DNA of 9,564 nt, taken from positions 1-9,564 of the forward strand of contig CAIVHI010000270.1 of NCBI GenBank assembly GCA_903905685.1. Reading direction: 5' to 3'. Below are positions 1 to 6,364 of this stretch, in pieces. Source of the stretch: an uncultured Bacteroidota bacterium. GTDB lineage: Bacteria > Bacteroidota > Bacteroidia > Chitinophagales > Chitinophagaceae. The position numbers and the translations under genes are program-made. A model generated the notes under the pieces. It saw nothing but the letters and a program-made list of their open reading frames with translations, was not told the DNA's origin and did not search any database. Each line of letters starts with the position of its first letter. Positions within the stretch are counted from its first letter, which is position 1.

Positions 1-33
1 ACCATACGGATTTTGTGTTACTGGTTGAGACAT
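1..33 (-). CDS. Possible N-terminus of a minus-strand gene cut by the window edge
   Basis: On the minus strand an ATG at 33-31 opens a frame that stays open to the window edge and reads MSQPVTQNPYG. The start is preceded by an A-rich leader (AAAAAAACT then ATG), common before Bacteroidota starts, and there is no Shine-Dalgarno sequence. Eleven codons are far too few to identify a family or show that this is a gene. I found no clear TAnnTTTG element upstream of it. A competing reading is that the plus strand holds the tail of a gene here, because the frame from position 3 gives HTDFVLLVET before a stop at 33-35. Low confidence. Confidence 0.3.
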   Translation of the reverse strand, partial: MSQPVTQNPYG

Positions 34-95
34 AGTTTTTTTGGACCATTACAGAAAAAACACCCGCTAAGTTAAGTGGCTTTGACGAATTTTAA

Positions 96-357
96 TTGAA
101 CGTCCAAAAATATTTTTCACACTTAAAATGCAGCAAGGTGCCAAGTCTTAACTCAAAGTACTTGTCATCCTGCAAATTCACAGACAATGGGCAATTTGAA
201 ACCTACAATTTGCTGGGTCAGAAAGTGGGTGGTTATGAAGTAGTCAGGGGGGCAAAACAACATCACGCTCCGGCCGGTCTGCGGTGTGTTTATGGGCATA
301 TTCATCCAACGCATCACCGGTAGCCGGTTGTTCGTCCGTATGGAGGTGCTTCCCTAG
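96..357 (+). pseudogene. Decayed T9SS C-terminal sorting-domain fragment with a +1 frameshift
   Basis: The frame that opens after the stop at 93-95 reads through FETYNLLGQKVGGYEVV (about 198-245), which resembles the conserved 'YNLLGQKV' strand of type IX secretion C-terminal domains. After the G6 run at 247-252 the family-like reading moves to the next frame: GQNNITLRPVCGVFMG, then GSRLFVRMEVLP and a TAG stop at 355-357. This matches the usual end of such domains, G-x-N-x-I-x-L followed by AGVY-like and two hydrophobic strands. Removing one G from 247-252 joins both halves into one frame. The cargo part and the usual YPNP start of the domain are missing upstream, so this looks like the tail of a lost secreted protein and not a working gene. 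It ends 18 bp short of the convergent transporter gene. Assignment is from remembered family patterns. Confidence 0.5.
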
Positions 358-375
358 ATTTTGGATTTTAACCCC

Positions 376-1143
376 TCACCCCACCGGCAAATGCCTCGCC
401 AGCACCTCCAGCCCGGTCAGGAAGACGAGGGCGGCGGTGAGGCGGCGAATGGCGGCTATGTTCATTTTGTGGGCGCCTATGCGGGCACCAATCTGGCTGC
501 CTATGAGTACGGCAATGCAGAGCAGGGCGATGCGGCCAATGTTGGGCGGTGCCGTTGGCCGCCGGGCCGATAGCACTATGGCCAGACTGCAAATGGAGTT
601 GGCCAAAATGAACAGGGCAGATATGGTGGCTATCTTCTTCGGGTTGTCCCACTTGCGGAAGTTGAGCAACGGTGCCAAAAAAATGCCGCCGCCAATGTTG
701 AGCATACTGGAGAGGAAGCCTATGTAGCCGCCAATGAGGGCATCTTTCAGGATGGGGGCTTTGCCGGGGTGGGCAACGGTATAGATGTCGCGGCCGCGCG
801 TCTTCACCCAGAGCACCGTAGCCACGATCATGAGGTTGATGCCCAGTACTATATAGGCATTGGTGTGCGATATCTTGATTTGGGCGCCTATGAATGAAAA
901 CGGGATGCTCACCAGCACCAGCGGCACTATCTTGCGCCAGTCAACATTATACTTCCTCAAGTACACATATGAACTGCCCGATACTACCACGATATTGCAA
1001 ATCAATGCGGTAAGCCTAATTTCATCATAGGGTAAGGCATAAAAACCCAGTACGGCCACATAGCTGTTGCGCCCGCCAAAGCCCACCATGGAGAATACCA
1101 AGGCGATGCCCACAAAAAAGAAAAACAGTTCCCAGTTCTGCAT
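376..1143 (-). CDS. TauE/SafE-family membrane transporter (putative sulfite/organosulfonate exporter-like permease)
   Basis: An integral inner-membrane protein of about 255 residues, the usual size for TauE/SafE (DUF81) permeases, which move anions such as sulfite or sulfonates in characterised members; the substrate here is unknown. The sequence is mostly hydrophobic helices and shows the internal duplication of the family. The first half has the glycine-rich GFGGRNSYVA (residues 21-30) after the first helix, and the second half has LNIGGGIFLAPLL (148-160) at the matching place. A charged loop (about 114-133) separates the halves. I chose the ATG at 1143 because the first helix starts directly after it (MQNWELFFFF) and a TAGTTTTG promoter element lies about 30 bp upstream. 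Longer starts at 1218 or 1254 would add a hydrophobic, proline-rich stretch atypical for the family, but cannot be excluded. It follows the beta-helix gene on the same strand and probably has its own promoter. Confidence 0.85.
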   Translation of the reverse strand: MQNWELFFFFVGIALVFSMVGFGGRNSYVAVLGFYALPYDEIRLTALICNIVVVSGSSYVYLRKYNVDWRKIVPLVLVSIPFSFIGAQIKISHTNAYIVLGINLMIVATVLWVKTRGRDIYTVAHPGKAPILKDALIGGYIGFLSSMLNIGGGIFLAPLLNFRKWDNPKKIATISALFILANSICSLAIVLSARRPTAPPNIGRIALLCIAVLIGSQIGARIGAHKMNIAAIRRLTAALVFLTGLEVLARHLPVG

Positions 1144-1173
1144 CTGTATGCGGGTGCCGCAAACGGTTGGCAC

Positions 1174-1208
1174 CAAAACTATGTGTACAAAAAAATGCAG
1201 TCCATCAA
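1174..1208 (-). promoter_or_regulatory. Predicted Bacteroidota-type promoter of the TauE-like gene
   Basis: Read on the minus strand, TAGTTTTG (1181-1174) matches the TAnnTTTG -7 consensus exactly. A TTG at 1208-1206 lies 24 nt upstream, slightly longer than the usual 17-23. Transcription would start near 1168, giving a leader of about 25 nt before the ATG at 1143. This supports that start over the longer open frame. Confidence 0.45.
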
Positions 1209-1268
1209 AGGGCGGCATGATTAGGGGCGGTGGTGCAAAATAACAAAAAATCAAATTTTTATCGTCCG

Positions 1269-2750
1269 TTATTTTTTTGCATCGGCTTTCCGCACCACAT
1301 AAGTGCCGAAAACAACGGTGGAGTGCTTTCGGGTGGTCATCCTGTCGTGCATCAATCCGGTAAAATCGCCCATCAATGTGTCTACCGCAGTGAGTTTCAT
1401 GGGGATATCTATAGTGGCTCCGGTAAAGGTGCCGGTTACCACGGGTTCGCCCAGGTAGTGTTGCACGTCCCTTATTTCAAACCGATCCCCCTTTTCCAGC
1501 ACCCCTGCAAGGTTCACCGCCACTTTGTCGGCGCGCACCCAGTTATACACCACAATGTTCGCGCGGCCGGGTTCATACTTGTTGGGGCGCACCACAATCA
1601 GGTTGTCGTTGGGCACTACCTCACGTCGCACTTCGCCATGCCGTTCAAAGCCCATGCCGTTCATCTCGGCAAACGAAGTGCGCATTTTGCAATAGTTTAT
1701 TTTTTCGCCATTGCGGTAGTAGATATTCGAGTCTATATGGTAGCCGGTGTCTATCGTGCTGTCTATTGGGGCATAAGTTAGCTCACCAAAAATGGTATTG
1801 TGCACAAACGTCATGTTCTCCCATTGCGCCACAATGGCATTCTGGATGTAGTTGCCGGCGGCATATAGATTGCGGTTGGGCTGTTTGGACATATAGCCCA
1901 AGTTCATTTTGGAGTTTTCGCCCATGTAGTTGTTCGTCACCGTTATGTGGTCCAGCGGTCGGTAGCCGCCCACCAAAAACCAGTCGTCGTTGTTGAGGTG
2001 GATGTTGCCGTCCAGCCGGTAGTTCCTTATGGTTCCCCGCTCGGTATACACCTGAATGCCGCAGGAGCCCAGGTTCCAGAAGCAGATGTTGTCGCATATC
2101 ACCTTGGTGCCGGTGTCGTTTTGGGTGTATATGCCATGGCCGTGGCCGCGGTCGGGCGCGTCCCAGCCATTGTTGTAAATGATGTTGCCGTAGGCTTCGG
2201 TATTGATGGCCTTGCTCCAGATGCTCAATCCATCGCCCACCACATCATGTATCAGCAGATTGATGACCTTAATGCCCCTATTGTAGCCGGTGCCCACAAT
2301 CAAGCCGTCTTTACGGTTCAGGCCGGCTATGTTCGAGCCCTTCTCGGTGGTCACCCGTAGTTTGGAGGAGTCGAAATTGCCTGTTATTTCAAAGTTCATA
2401 AGCCATAGGTAGTGGGTGTTGTCGTGAAGCTCCAGCGCCCCGGCAAAAACCGCCCACGCTCCCGGTGCCGACATGACGACTACCGGCGCGGCTGCCGAGC
2501 CCGAAGCCTTGATGTCGAATCGGCCTTTGTAGGTGCCGCTGCTCAGGAAGACGGTATCGCCGGGACCCACTCCCCTTCGGCCTGAAAACACATCATTTAC
2601 GTTGAACGGGTGTGCCCGTGTGCCATCGCCGGCACTGTCGCCGTGGGGGGCCACATAGTAGTTGCGGCCGTTGGCCGCAGCCGGCATCGCAAACATGAAA
2701 ATGGCAAGCACGGCCAACCACAGGGCGTGGTCAAAGGGACGGATAATCAA
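1269..2750 (-). CDS. Secreted right-handed parallel beta-helix protein (pectate-lyase-like fold)
   Basis: A 493-residue exported protein. Residues 1-27 form a signal peptide: arginine and histidine in the n-region, then a hydrophobic WLAVLAIFMFAM core and AAANG at the likely cleavage site. The mature protein begins with NYYVAPHGDSAGDGT-like sequence followed by AHPF (30-49), the typical opening of right-handed beta-helix proteins and polysaccharide-lyase-like folds. Residues about 90-345 carry repeated short strands ending in Asn-rich turns (GNIIYNNG, DGNIHLNN, TNNYMG, HNTIFG, DSNIYYRNG), as expected for helix rungs. A C-terminal beta-rich part (about 380-490) lacks a T9SS sorting signature. 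Substrate and catalytic residues cannot be assigned; lyase, hydrolase or purely binding roles remain possible. No in-frame ATG lies between the upstream stop at 2771-2769 and the signal peptide, so the start is probably TTG at 2750, unless a frameshift hides an ATG at 2772. It is divergent from the LutB gene across 175 bp. Confidence 0.8.
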   Translation of the reverse strand: MIIRPFDHALWLAVLAIFMFAMPAAANGRNYYVAPHGDSAGDGTRAHPFNVNDVFSGRRGVGPGDTVFLSSGTYKGRFDIKASGSAAAPVVVMSAPGAWAVFAGALELHDNTHYLWLMNFEITGNFDSSKLRVTTEKGSNIAGLNRKDGLIVGTGYNRGIKVINLLIHDVVGDGLSIWSKAINTEAYGNIIYNNGWDAPDRGHGHGIYTQNDTGTKVICDNICFWNLGSCGIQVYTERGTIRNYRLDGNIHLNNDDWFLVGGYRPLDHITVTNNYMGENSKMNLGYMSKQPNRNLYAAGNYIQNAIVAQWENMTFVHNTIFGELTYAPIDSTIDTGYHIDSNIYYRNGEKINYCKMRTSFAEMNGMGFERHGEVRREVVPNDNLIVVRPNKYEPGRANIVVYNWVRADKVAVNLAGVLEKGDRFEIRDVQHYLGEPVVTGTFTGATIDIPMKLTAVDTLMGDFTGLMHDRMTTRKHSTVVFGTYVVRKADAKK

Positions 2751-2881
2751 AACGGTAACAATTGGTTTTCATGCAAATTAGTGCTCCACATGCAATTTTC
2801 TACCACCGCCCACCAATTTGTACACACTTTAACGGCCGGTTTATAATCGTAAAGTAGGGTGGCAATGGTAAATCCGGTTTT

Positions 2882-2915
2882 TTGGGTCATATTTGTAACA
2901 GGCTCGTTAGCTTTG
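2882..2915 (+). promoter_or_regulatory. Predicted promoter of the lutB-like gene
   Basis: TAGCTTTG at 2908-2915 fits the Bacteroidota TAnnTTTG element exactly, and a TTG at 2882-2884 sits 23 nt upstream, within the known spacing range. The start codon at 2926 is only 10 nt past the element, so the message would have a leader of about 5 nt or less. No Shine-Dalgarno sequence is present. Confidence 0.5.
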
Positions 2916-2925
2916 CATTTGTGAT

Positions 2926-4299
2926 ATGACCGACCAACAGAAAATATTCGACGCCAAAAGCACCATCAAAGCCGGCGACTTGGAGCACAAACGCAAAATC
3001 GCGTTCAACATCTCCAAGTACAATACGGCCGTCATTGCCGGCAAGCGCCAGTTTTCCGATTTGGAACTGGCGCGCAAGAAGGCGAAAAACGTCAAATGGA
3101 AGGTCATCGGCAACTTGGAGCACTACTTGGAGGCATTCGAGATGAATTTTACGGCAAATGGCGGCAAAATAATTTGGGCTGAGAACGCAGAAGAAGCTCG
3201 GAAAGCTATATTGGACATTTGCCGCGAAAAGAATACCAACCTCGTCGTGAAGTCGAAGTCGATGGTGACTGAAGAACTGCACCTCAACAAGTTCCTTTCG
3301 GACAACGGCATAGAATCTGTGGAGACCGACCTTGGGGAATATATACAGCAGTTGGATGGCGAGCCGCCCTACCACATCGTTACCCCCGCCATGCACAAGA
3401 GTAAGGAAGATGTGGCCCGTGTGTTTCACGAAAAGCTGGGCACCGAGCCCAACCTCACCCCGTCGGAGATTACCCAAATAGCACGCGACAACCTGCGCCA
3501 AAAATACTTGGCCGCACAAGTGGGCATTACCGGCGGCAATTTTCTGTTGGCAGATGTGGGTGGGGTGTGCATTACCGAGAATGAGGGCAATGCACGGTTA
3601 TCCACCGCCTTTCCCAAAACCCACATCGCTATAGTGGGCATCGAAAAAGTGCTGCCTTCCATTGCCGACCTGCAATTGTTTTGGCCCCTGCTGGCTACCT
3701 TCGGCACGGGCCAACTGGTCACCGTATACAACTCCATCTTTACCGGCCCCCGCCGCGACGGCGAAACCGATGGACCCGAGGAGATGTATGTCATCCTGCT
3801 CGACAACCACCGCACCAACCTGCTGCGCCCCGAGGTGCGCGAGAGTATGTACTGCATTCGCTGTGGGTCGTGCCTTAATGCGTGCCCCGTTTATAAAACC
3901 ATTGGCGGTCATGCCTATGGTGCTACCTACAGCGGCCCTATAGGCAGCGTGGTTACCCCCCACATGGAAGGGATGGCCGACTACAAGCACCTCAGCTATG
4001 CTTCGAGCCTCTGCGGCAACTGTACTGATGTTTGTCCGCTTAAAATCAATATACACGGCATGCTGCTGGAGAATCGGGCTATTGCCGCAGCGTCTAAGTT
4101 GAACGGCTTTGCCGAGGGTGCGGCTTGGAAGTTCTGGGAGTTCGCCATGCTGCACCGTTCGTCTATGGATGCAGCCGGCGCGGGCATCAAGAATAAAGTG
4201 GTCAACCGCTTGTTCCGCGATTCTTGGGGGCACACTCGTGGTCCGCTCCACTTCGCACCCAAAACCTTCAACAGTATGTGGAAAGAGCGGAAGCAATAA
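2926..4299 (+). CDS. lutB: LutB/LldF/YkgF-family iron-sulfur protein (lactate utilisation protein B)
   Basis: A 457-residue soluble protein of the LutB family, the iron-sulfur electron-transfer subunit of the LutABC system that oxidises L-lactate to pyruvate in the cytoplasm. The N-terminal two thirds is the LUD-type domain, with LVVKSKSMVTEEL (106-118) and GGNFLLADVGGVC followed by ITENEGNARL (203-225), typical of the family. The ferredoxin-like part has C310-x2-C313-x2-C316-x3-C320-P and then C363-x2-C366-x3-C370-P, ligands for two iron-sulfur clusters. Length is close to the family norm. The start fits: the next Met is residue 73, inside conserved sequence, and a promoter element lies just upstream. 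The usual partners LutA and LutC are not next to it. Instead a deacetylase-like gene follows after 25 bp, probably co-transcribed. Whether it serves lactate or another hydroxyacid is inference. Confidence 0.88.
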   Translation: MTDQQKIFDAKSTIKAGDLEHKRKIAFNISKYNTAVIAGKRQFSDLELARKKAKNVKWKVIGNLEHYLEAFEMNFTANGGKIIWAENAEEARKAILDICREKNTNLVVKSKSMVTEELHLNKFLSDNGIESVETDLGEYIQQLDGEPPYHIVTPAMHKSKEDVARVFHEKLGTEPNLTPSEITQIARDNLRQKYLAAQVGITGGNFLLADVGGVCITENEGNARLSTAFPKTHIAIVGIEKVLPSIADLQLFWPLLATFGTGQLVTVYNSIFTGPRRDGETDGPEEMYVILLDNHRTNLLRPEVRESMYCIRCGSCLNACPVYKTIGGHAYGATYSGPIGSVVTPHMEGMADYKHLSYASSLCGNCTDVCPLKINIHGMLLENRAIAAASKLNGFAEGAAWKFWEFAMLHRSSMDAAGAGIKNKVVNRLFRDSWGHTRGPLHFAPKTFNSMWKERKQ

Positions 4300-4324
4300 T
4301 TAGGCCGCTCGCACCATTATCGAT

Positions 4325-5620
4325 ATGCAAACCATTGTTCTCTACGCGCCACAATTTGGCAACAGGTTGCGCTATGTGGCCCATTGGATTTTTGTGCAGC
4401 GTTGGGGTGTGCGCTATGCAGTTGTAGACCATCTTGAAGATGCCCCACCGGGAGCGGTGGTATATGGTGCCCAAAAGGACGGTTGTTTTTGCATACCCGA
4501 TTCGGGGCTTTTGGCAGAAGCCGGTTGCCGGCCCCATGTGCCTGACGCGGTGGAGTGGGGCGGGGTGCCACTCCTGTATCCGGGCGGCGGCATGGCGTAC
4601 CACCTGCCGGGCGATTTATTTGCAGCCGTGTTTTACCTCCTCTCCCGCTATGAAGAGCACCTGCCGTTCTCGCCCGACAAGCATGGCCGATATCCGCCGG
4701 AGCAAAGCATACTTTATAAGATGGGAGTATTGCAGCGGCCGTTGGTTGATGAATGGCTGGAGCTGCTCCGTCAACAACTGGCTGAAGTCTGCGGCATCAC
4801 CATCCCCGCTCCGCAATACTCCTTCCTCCCCACCTACGATATCGATATCGCCTTCCACACCCTTCATAAAGGTGCCATGCGCACGTTGGGGGCGTTGGCG
4901 CAGGCGGCCCTCAACGTGCGCATGGGCGAGGTCGGCATGCGTTTGAAGGTGCTGAGTGGAACCTTGGAAGACCCTTTTGATTCCTTCGGCTTTATGGAGG
5001 GGTTGCACAGTGGCGCCGGTACCCGGCCACTTTTCTTCATGTTGTCTGCCCTCCACACGGGGCCATTCGATAAAAACATCCATCCCCAACATCCCGCTAT
5101 GGCCGCAGTAACGCAACGCATTGCTCGATATGCCGATGTAGGCCTGCATCCTTCCTACAACCATGCGCACGGGGAAGTGCTACAGCAGGAAAAGCAGGTG
5201 TTGCAGGGCGTTTTGGGCATCCATCTCGGGCAGTCGCGGCAGCACTACATCCGGTTCCAAGTGCGCGACACGCCACCCATTTTACTCGCCGCCGGTATTC
5301 GAGACGACTACAGCATGGGCTATGGGTCCAAGTTGGGCTTCCGTGCCGGTACGGGCAGTCCTTTTATGTGGTACGACTTTTCGCGCGAGGCAGAGGGTGC
5401 CCTAAAGTTGCATCCGTTTTGCTTCATGGATACTACGGCCCACTATGAAGAGGGTATGACGGTGGCGCAGGCATTTCAGTGTCTCGCGGACATGAACGCA
5501 CATTTACGGCGCACCGGCAGCAAGATGGTCACCATATTCCATAATTTCTCGCTCGGCACCGCACCGGAGTGGGACGGGTGGGCACGTGCCTATGCCGGTT
5601 TTCTGAATGGCATGCAATAA
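4325..5620 (+). CDS. Polysaccharide-deacetylase-like protein (Bacteroidota two-domain type)
   Basis: A 431-residue protein with no signal peptide or membrane segment, so probably cytoplasmic. Residues 1-165 form the N-terminal domain found in Bacteroidota 'polysaccharide deacetylase family' proteins (Pfam DUF7033 as I recall). Residues 166-430 resemble a carbohydrate esterase 4 / NodB-like barrel: TYDIDIA (170-176) supplies the two aspartates of motif 1 (D172, D174), GLHPSYNHAH (273-282) stands where the H-S/T-x3-H metal motif is expected, and HPFCFMD (363-369) and HNFSLG (406-411) correspond to the later strands. The second metal motif is not canonical: four residues after H275 is N279, with H280 beside it. 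Activity on N-acetylated sugars is therefore likely but unproven. The gene starts 25 bp after lutB with no terminator between, which suggests one transcript. Its TAA stop lies inside the A-run of the terminator of the convergent gene. Confidence 0.75.
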   Translation: MQTIVLYAPQFGNRLRYVAHWIFVQRWGVRYAVVDHLEDAPPGAVVYGAQKDGCFCIPDSGLLAEAGCRPHVPDAVEWGGVPLLYPGGGMAYHLPGDLFAAVFYLLSRYEEHLPFSPDKHGRYPPEQSILYKMGVLQRPLVDEWLELLRQQLAEVCGITIPAPQYSFLPTYDIDIAFHTLHKGAMRTLGALAQAALNVRMGEVGMRLKVLSGTLEDPFDSFGFMEGLHSGAGTRPLFFMLSALHTGPFDKNIHPQHPAMAAVTQRIARYADVGLHPSYNHAHGEVLQQEKQVLQGVLGIHLGQSRQHYIRFQVRDTPPILLAAGIRDDYSMGYGSKLGFRAGTGSPFMWYDFSREAEGALKLHPFCFMDTTAHYEEGMTVAQAFQCLADMNAHLRRTGSKMVTIFHNFSLGTAPEWDGWARAYAGFLNGMQ

Positions 5621-5645
5621 AAAAAAGCCGCCCAAAGGCAGCTTT
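5619..5645 (-). terminator. Rho-independent terminator of the lipocalin-like gene, possibly bidirectional
   Basis: On the minus strand AAAGCTGCC, loop TTTG and GGCGGCTTT form a 9-bp stem with one G-U wobble, followed by a run of eight T in total (complement of the A-run at 5619-5626). It lies 27 bp after the stop of the minus-strand gene. On the plus strand the wobble becomes a C-A mismatch and only T3 follows, so it should work mainly for the minus strand. Confidence 0.7.
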
Positions 5646-5672
5646 CAATATTTTCAGCTTGGGGACTCCTGA

Positions 5673-6125
5673 TTACAGGGAAATTGCATAGGTCACCTTG
5701 CACTTTTCTATTTCATCATTCCTGATGAGCGTCAAGTGATTGGTTTCCACCATGGGTACAATATATTGCACTTCGGAGGTAGATTTCGATTTACGGAGGG
5801 TGAGCAGCAAGTTGCCTACTTCATCGGTAGTGATGGAATAGTTGCCGGTTTCCCTAGGGTTGTCCCTCATGTCGTTATAATGCCTCGTGTAGGTGCCGTA
5901 GTTGATGTTCGTACCGTTGCTCGCCGTCAATTTGATGGAAGAGTAATAGTGGATGAACTGGCCGTCGGTGCCGTTGTTCAACTCATCGGGGCACTTCATG
6001 GCCACGAAATACCAAACTTTATCCAGCAAGTCGGCACGATTCAGATTCGTATTTTGCGCAAATACCCCGCCCGGAAGTGCCATGAGGCAAACTAAGAGAA
6101 ACCTTTTGAGCATATTATTCACCAT
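5673..6125 (-). CDS. Small secreted lipocalin-like protein
   Basis: A 150-residue exported protein. Residues 1-24 are a signal peptide: MVNNMLKRF, a hydrophobic LLVCLMALPGG core and a VFAQ cleavage site. The cysteine at 13 lacks a proper lipobox, so this is not an obvious lipoprotein. The mature part resembles the lipocalin-like proteins common in Bacteroidota: LLDKVWYFVAMKC (33-45) near the start, a GNYSITTDEVGNLLLTL pattern of barrel strands in the middle, and a closing NHLTLIRND strand. C45 and C142 could form a disulfide. The ligand is unknown. The start could equally be the ATG at 6113 (MLKRF); I prefer 6125 because of the A-rich leader before it. The longer frame to 6209 reads through the hairpin at 6160-6183 and is unlikely. 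The gene is divergent from rsmA and ends at its own terminator. Confidence 0.65.
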   Translation of the reverse strand: MVNNMLKRFLLVCLMALPGGVFAQNTNLNRADLLDKVWYFVAMKCPDELNNGTDGQFIHYYSSIKLTASNGTNINYGTYTRHYNDMRDNPRETGNYSITTDEVGNLLLTLRKSKSTSEVQYIVPMVETNHLTLIRNDEIEKCKVTYAISL

Positions 6126-6159
6126 AAACTTTTTTTTCTTCGTTGTAAAAGTAGTAAAA

Positions 6160-6183
6160 CCTCCGATTAATTGTAATCGGAGG
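6160..6183 (-). repeat. Perfect 10-bp inverted repeat at the predicted 5' end of the lipocalin-like transcript
   Basis: CCTCCGATTA and TAATCGGAGG are exact reverse complements around a 4-nt loop. On the minus strand the hairpin follows the predicted promoter directly and is followed by TTTTACTACTTTT, giving a terminator- or attenuator-like shape 35 bp upstream of the ATG at 6125. It could be an RNA stem-loop in the leader or an operator for a dimeric regulator. The structure is seen; its role is inference. Confidence 0.6.
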
Positions 6184-6186
6184 GGG

Positions 6187-6217
6187 CAAAATAAGGAATA
6201 ATCTTTCACGGCTGCAA
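6187..6217 (-). promoter_or_regulatory. Predicted promoter of the lipocalin-like gene
   Basis: On the minus strand TTATTTTG (6194-6187) matches TAnnTTTG at all but one fixed position, and TTG at 6217-6215 lies 20 nt upstream. Transcription would start at about 6181, at the edge of the inverted repeat. Confidence 0.4.
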
Positions 6218-6364
6218 AATTTTCCGTCGAAGTGGAAATTGCCCGCTATGCAACACGCCCTACCAACAGGCCAAAAAAACAGGGAAATCGGGTCAATTCG
6301 GGAAAAAATCGAGCAATTGCCGGAAATGCCCGTCGTATTCCTATTAATACCCCAATTTTGCGGC

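Noticed and set aside
284..727. 147-codon plus-strand open frame opposite the transporter gene
   Set aside because: It is antisense to the TauE-like gene, has no domain-like sequence and begins inside the sorting-domain remnant; it is a shadow of the real coding strand.
1144..1254. Upstream extension of the TauE-like protein to 1218 or 1254
   Set aside because: The added stretch is unlike the family N-terminus, and an exact TAGTTTTG promoter element lies inside it.
1245..1261. A/T-only inverted repeat after the beta-helix gene as a terminator
   Set aside because: A 6-bp stem of only A-T pairs with a 3-nt loop is too weak to call a terminator.
1230..2360. Long plus-strand open frames (1230-1781 and 1947-2360)
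   Set aside because: They lie opposite the beta-helix gene and contain low-complexity Val/His/Ala runs typical of antisense reading of a GC-balanced gene.
3598..4296. 232-codon minus-strand open frame
   Set aside because: It is fully antisense to the well-supported lutB-like gene and shows no family pattern.
4616..5170. 184-codon minus-strand open frame
   Set aside because: It is antisense to the deacetylase-like gene, with no signal or motif of its own.
6353..6360. CAATTTTG as a -7 element for rsmA
   Set aside because: One mismatch, no TTG at the right distance, and it ends 4 nt before the start codon, so transcription would begin at or beyond the ATG.
6239..6364. N-terminal extension of rsmA by 42 codons
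   Set aside because: The family starts just before the KKSLGQHFL signature, and the extension has no resemblance to known RsmA sequence.
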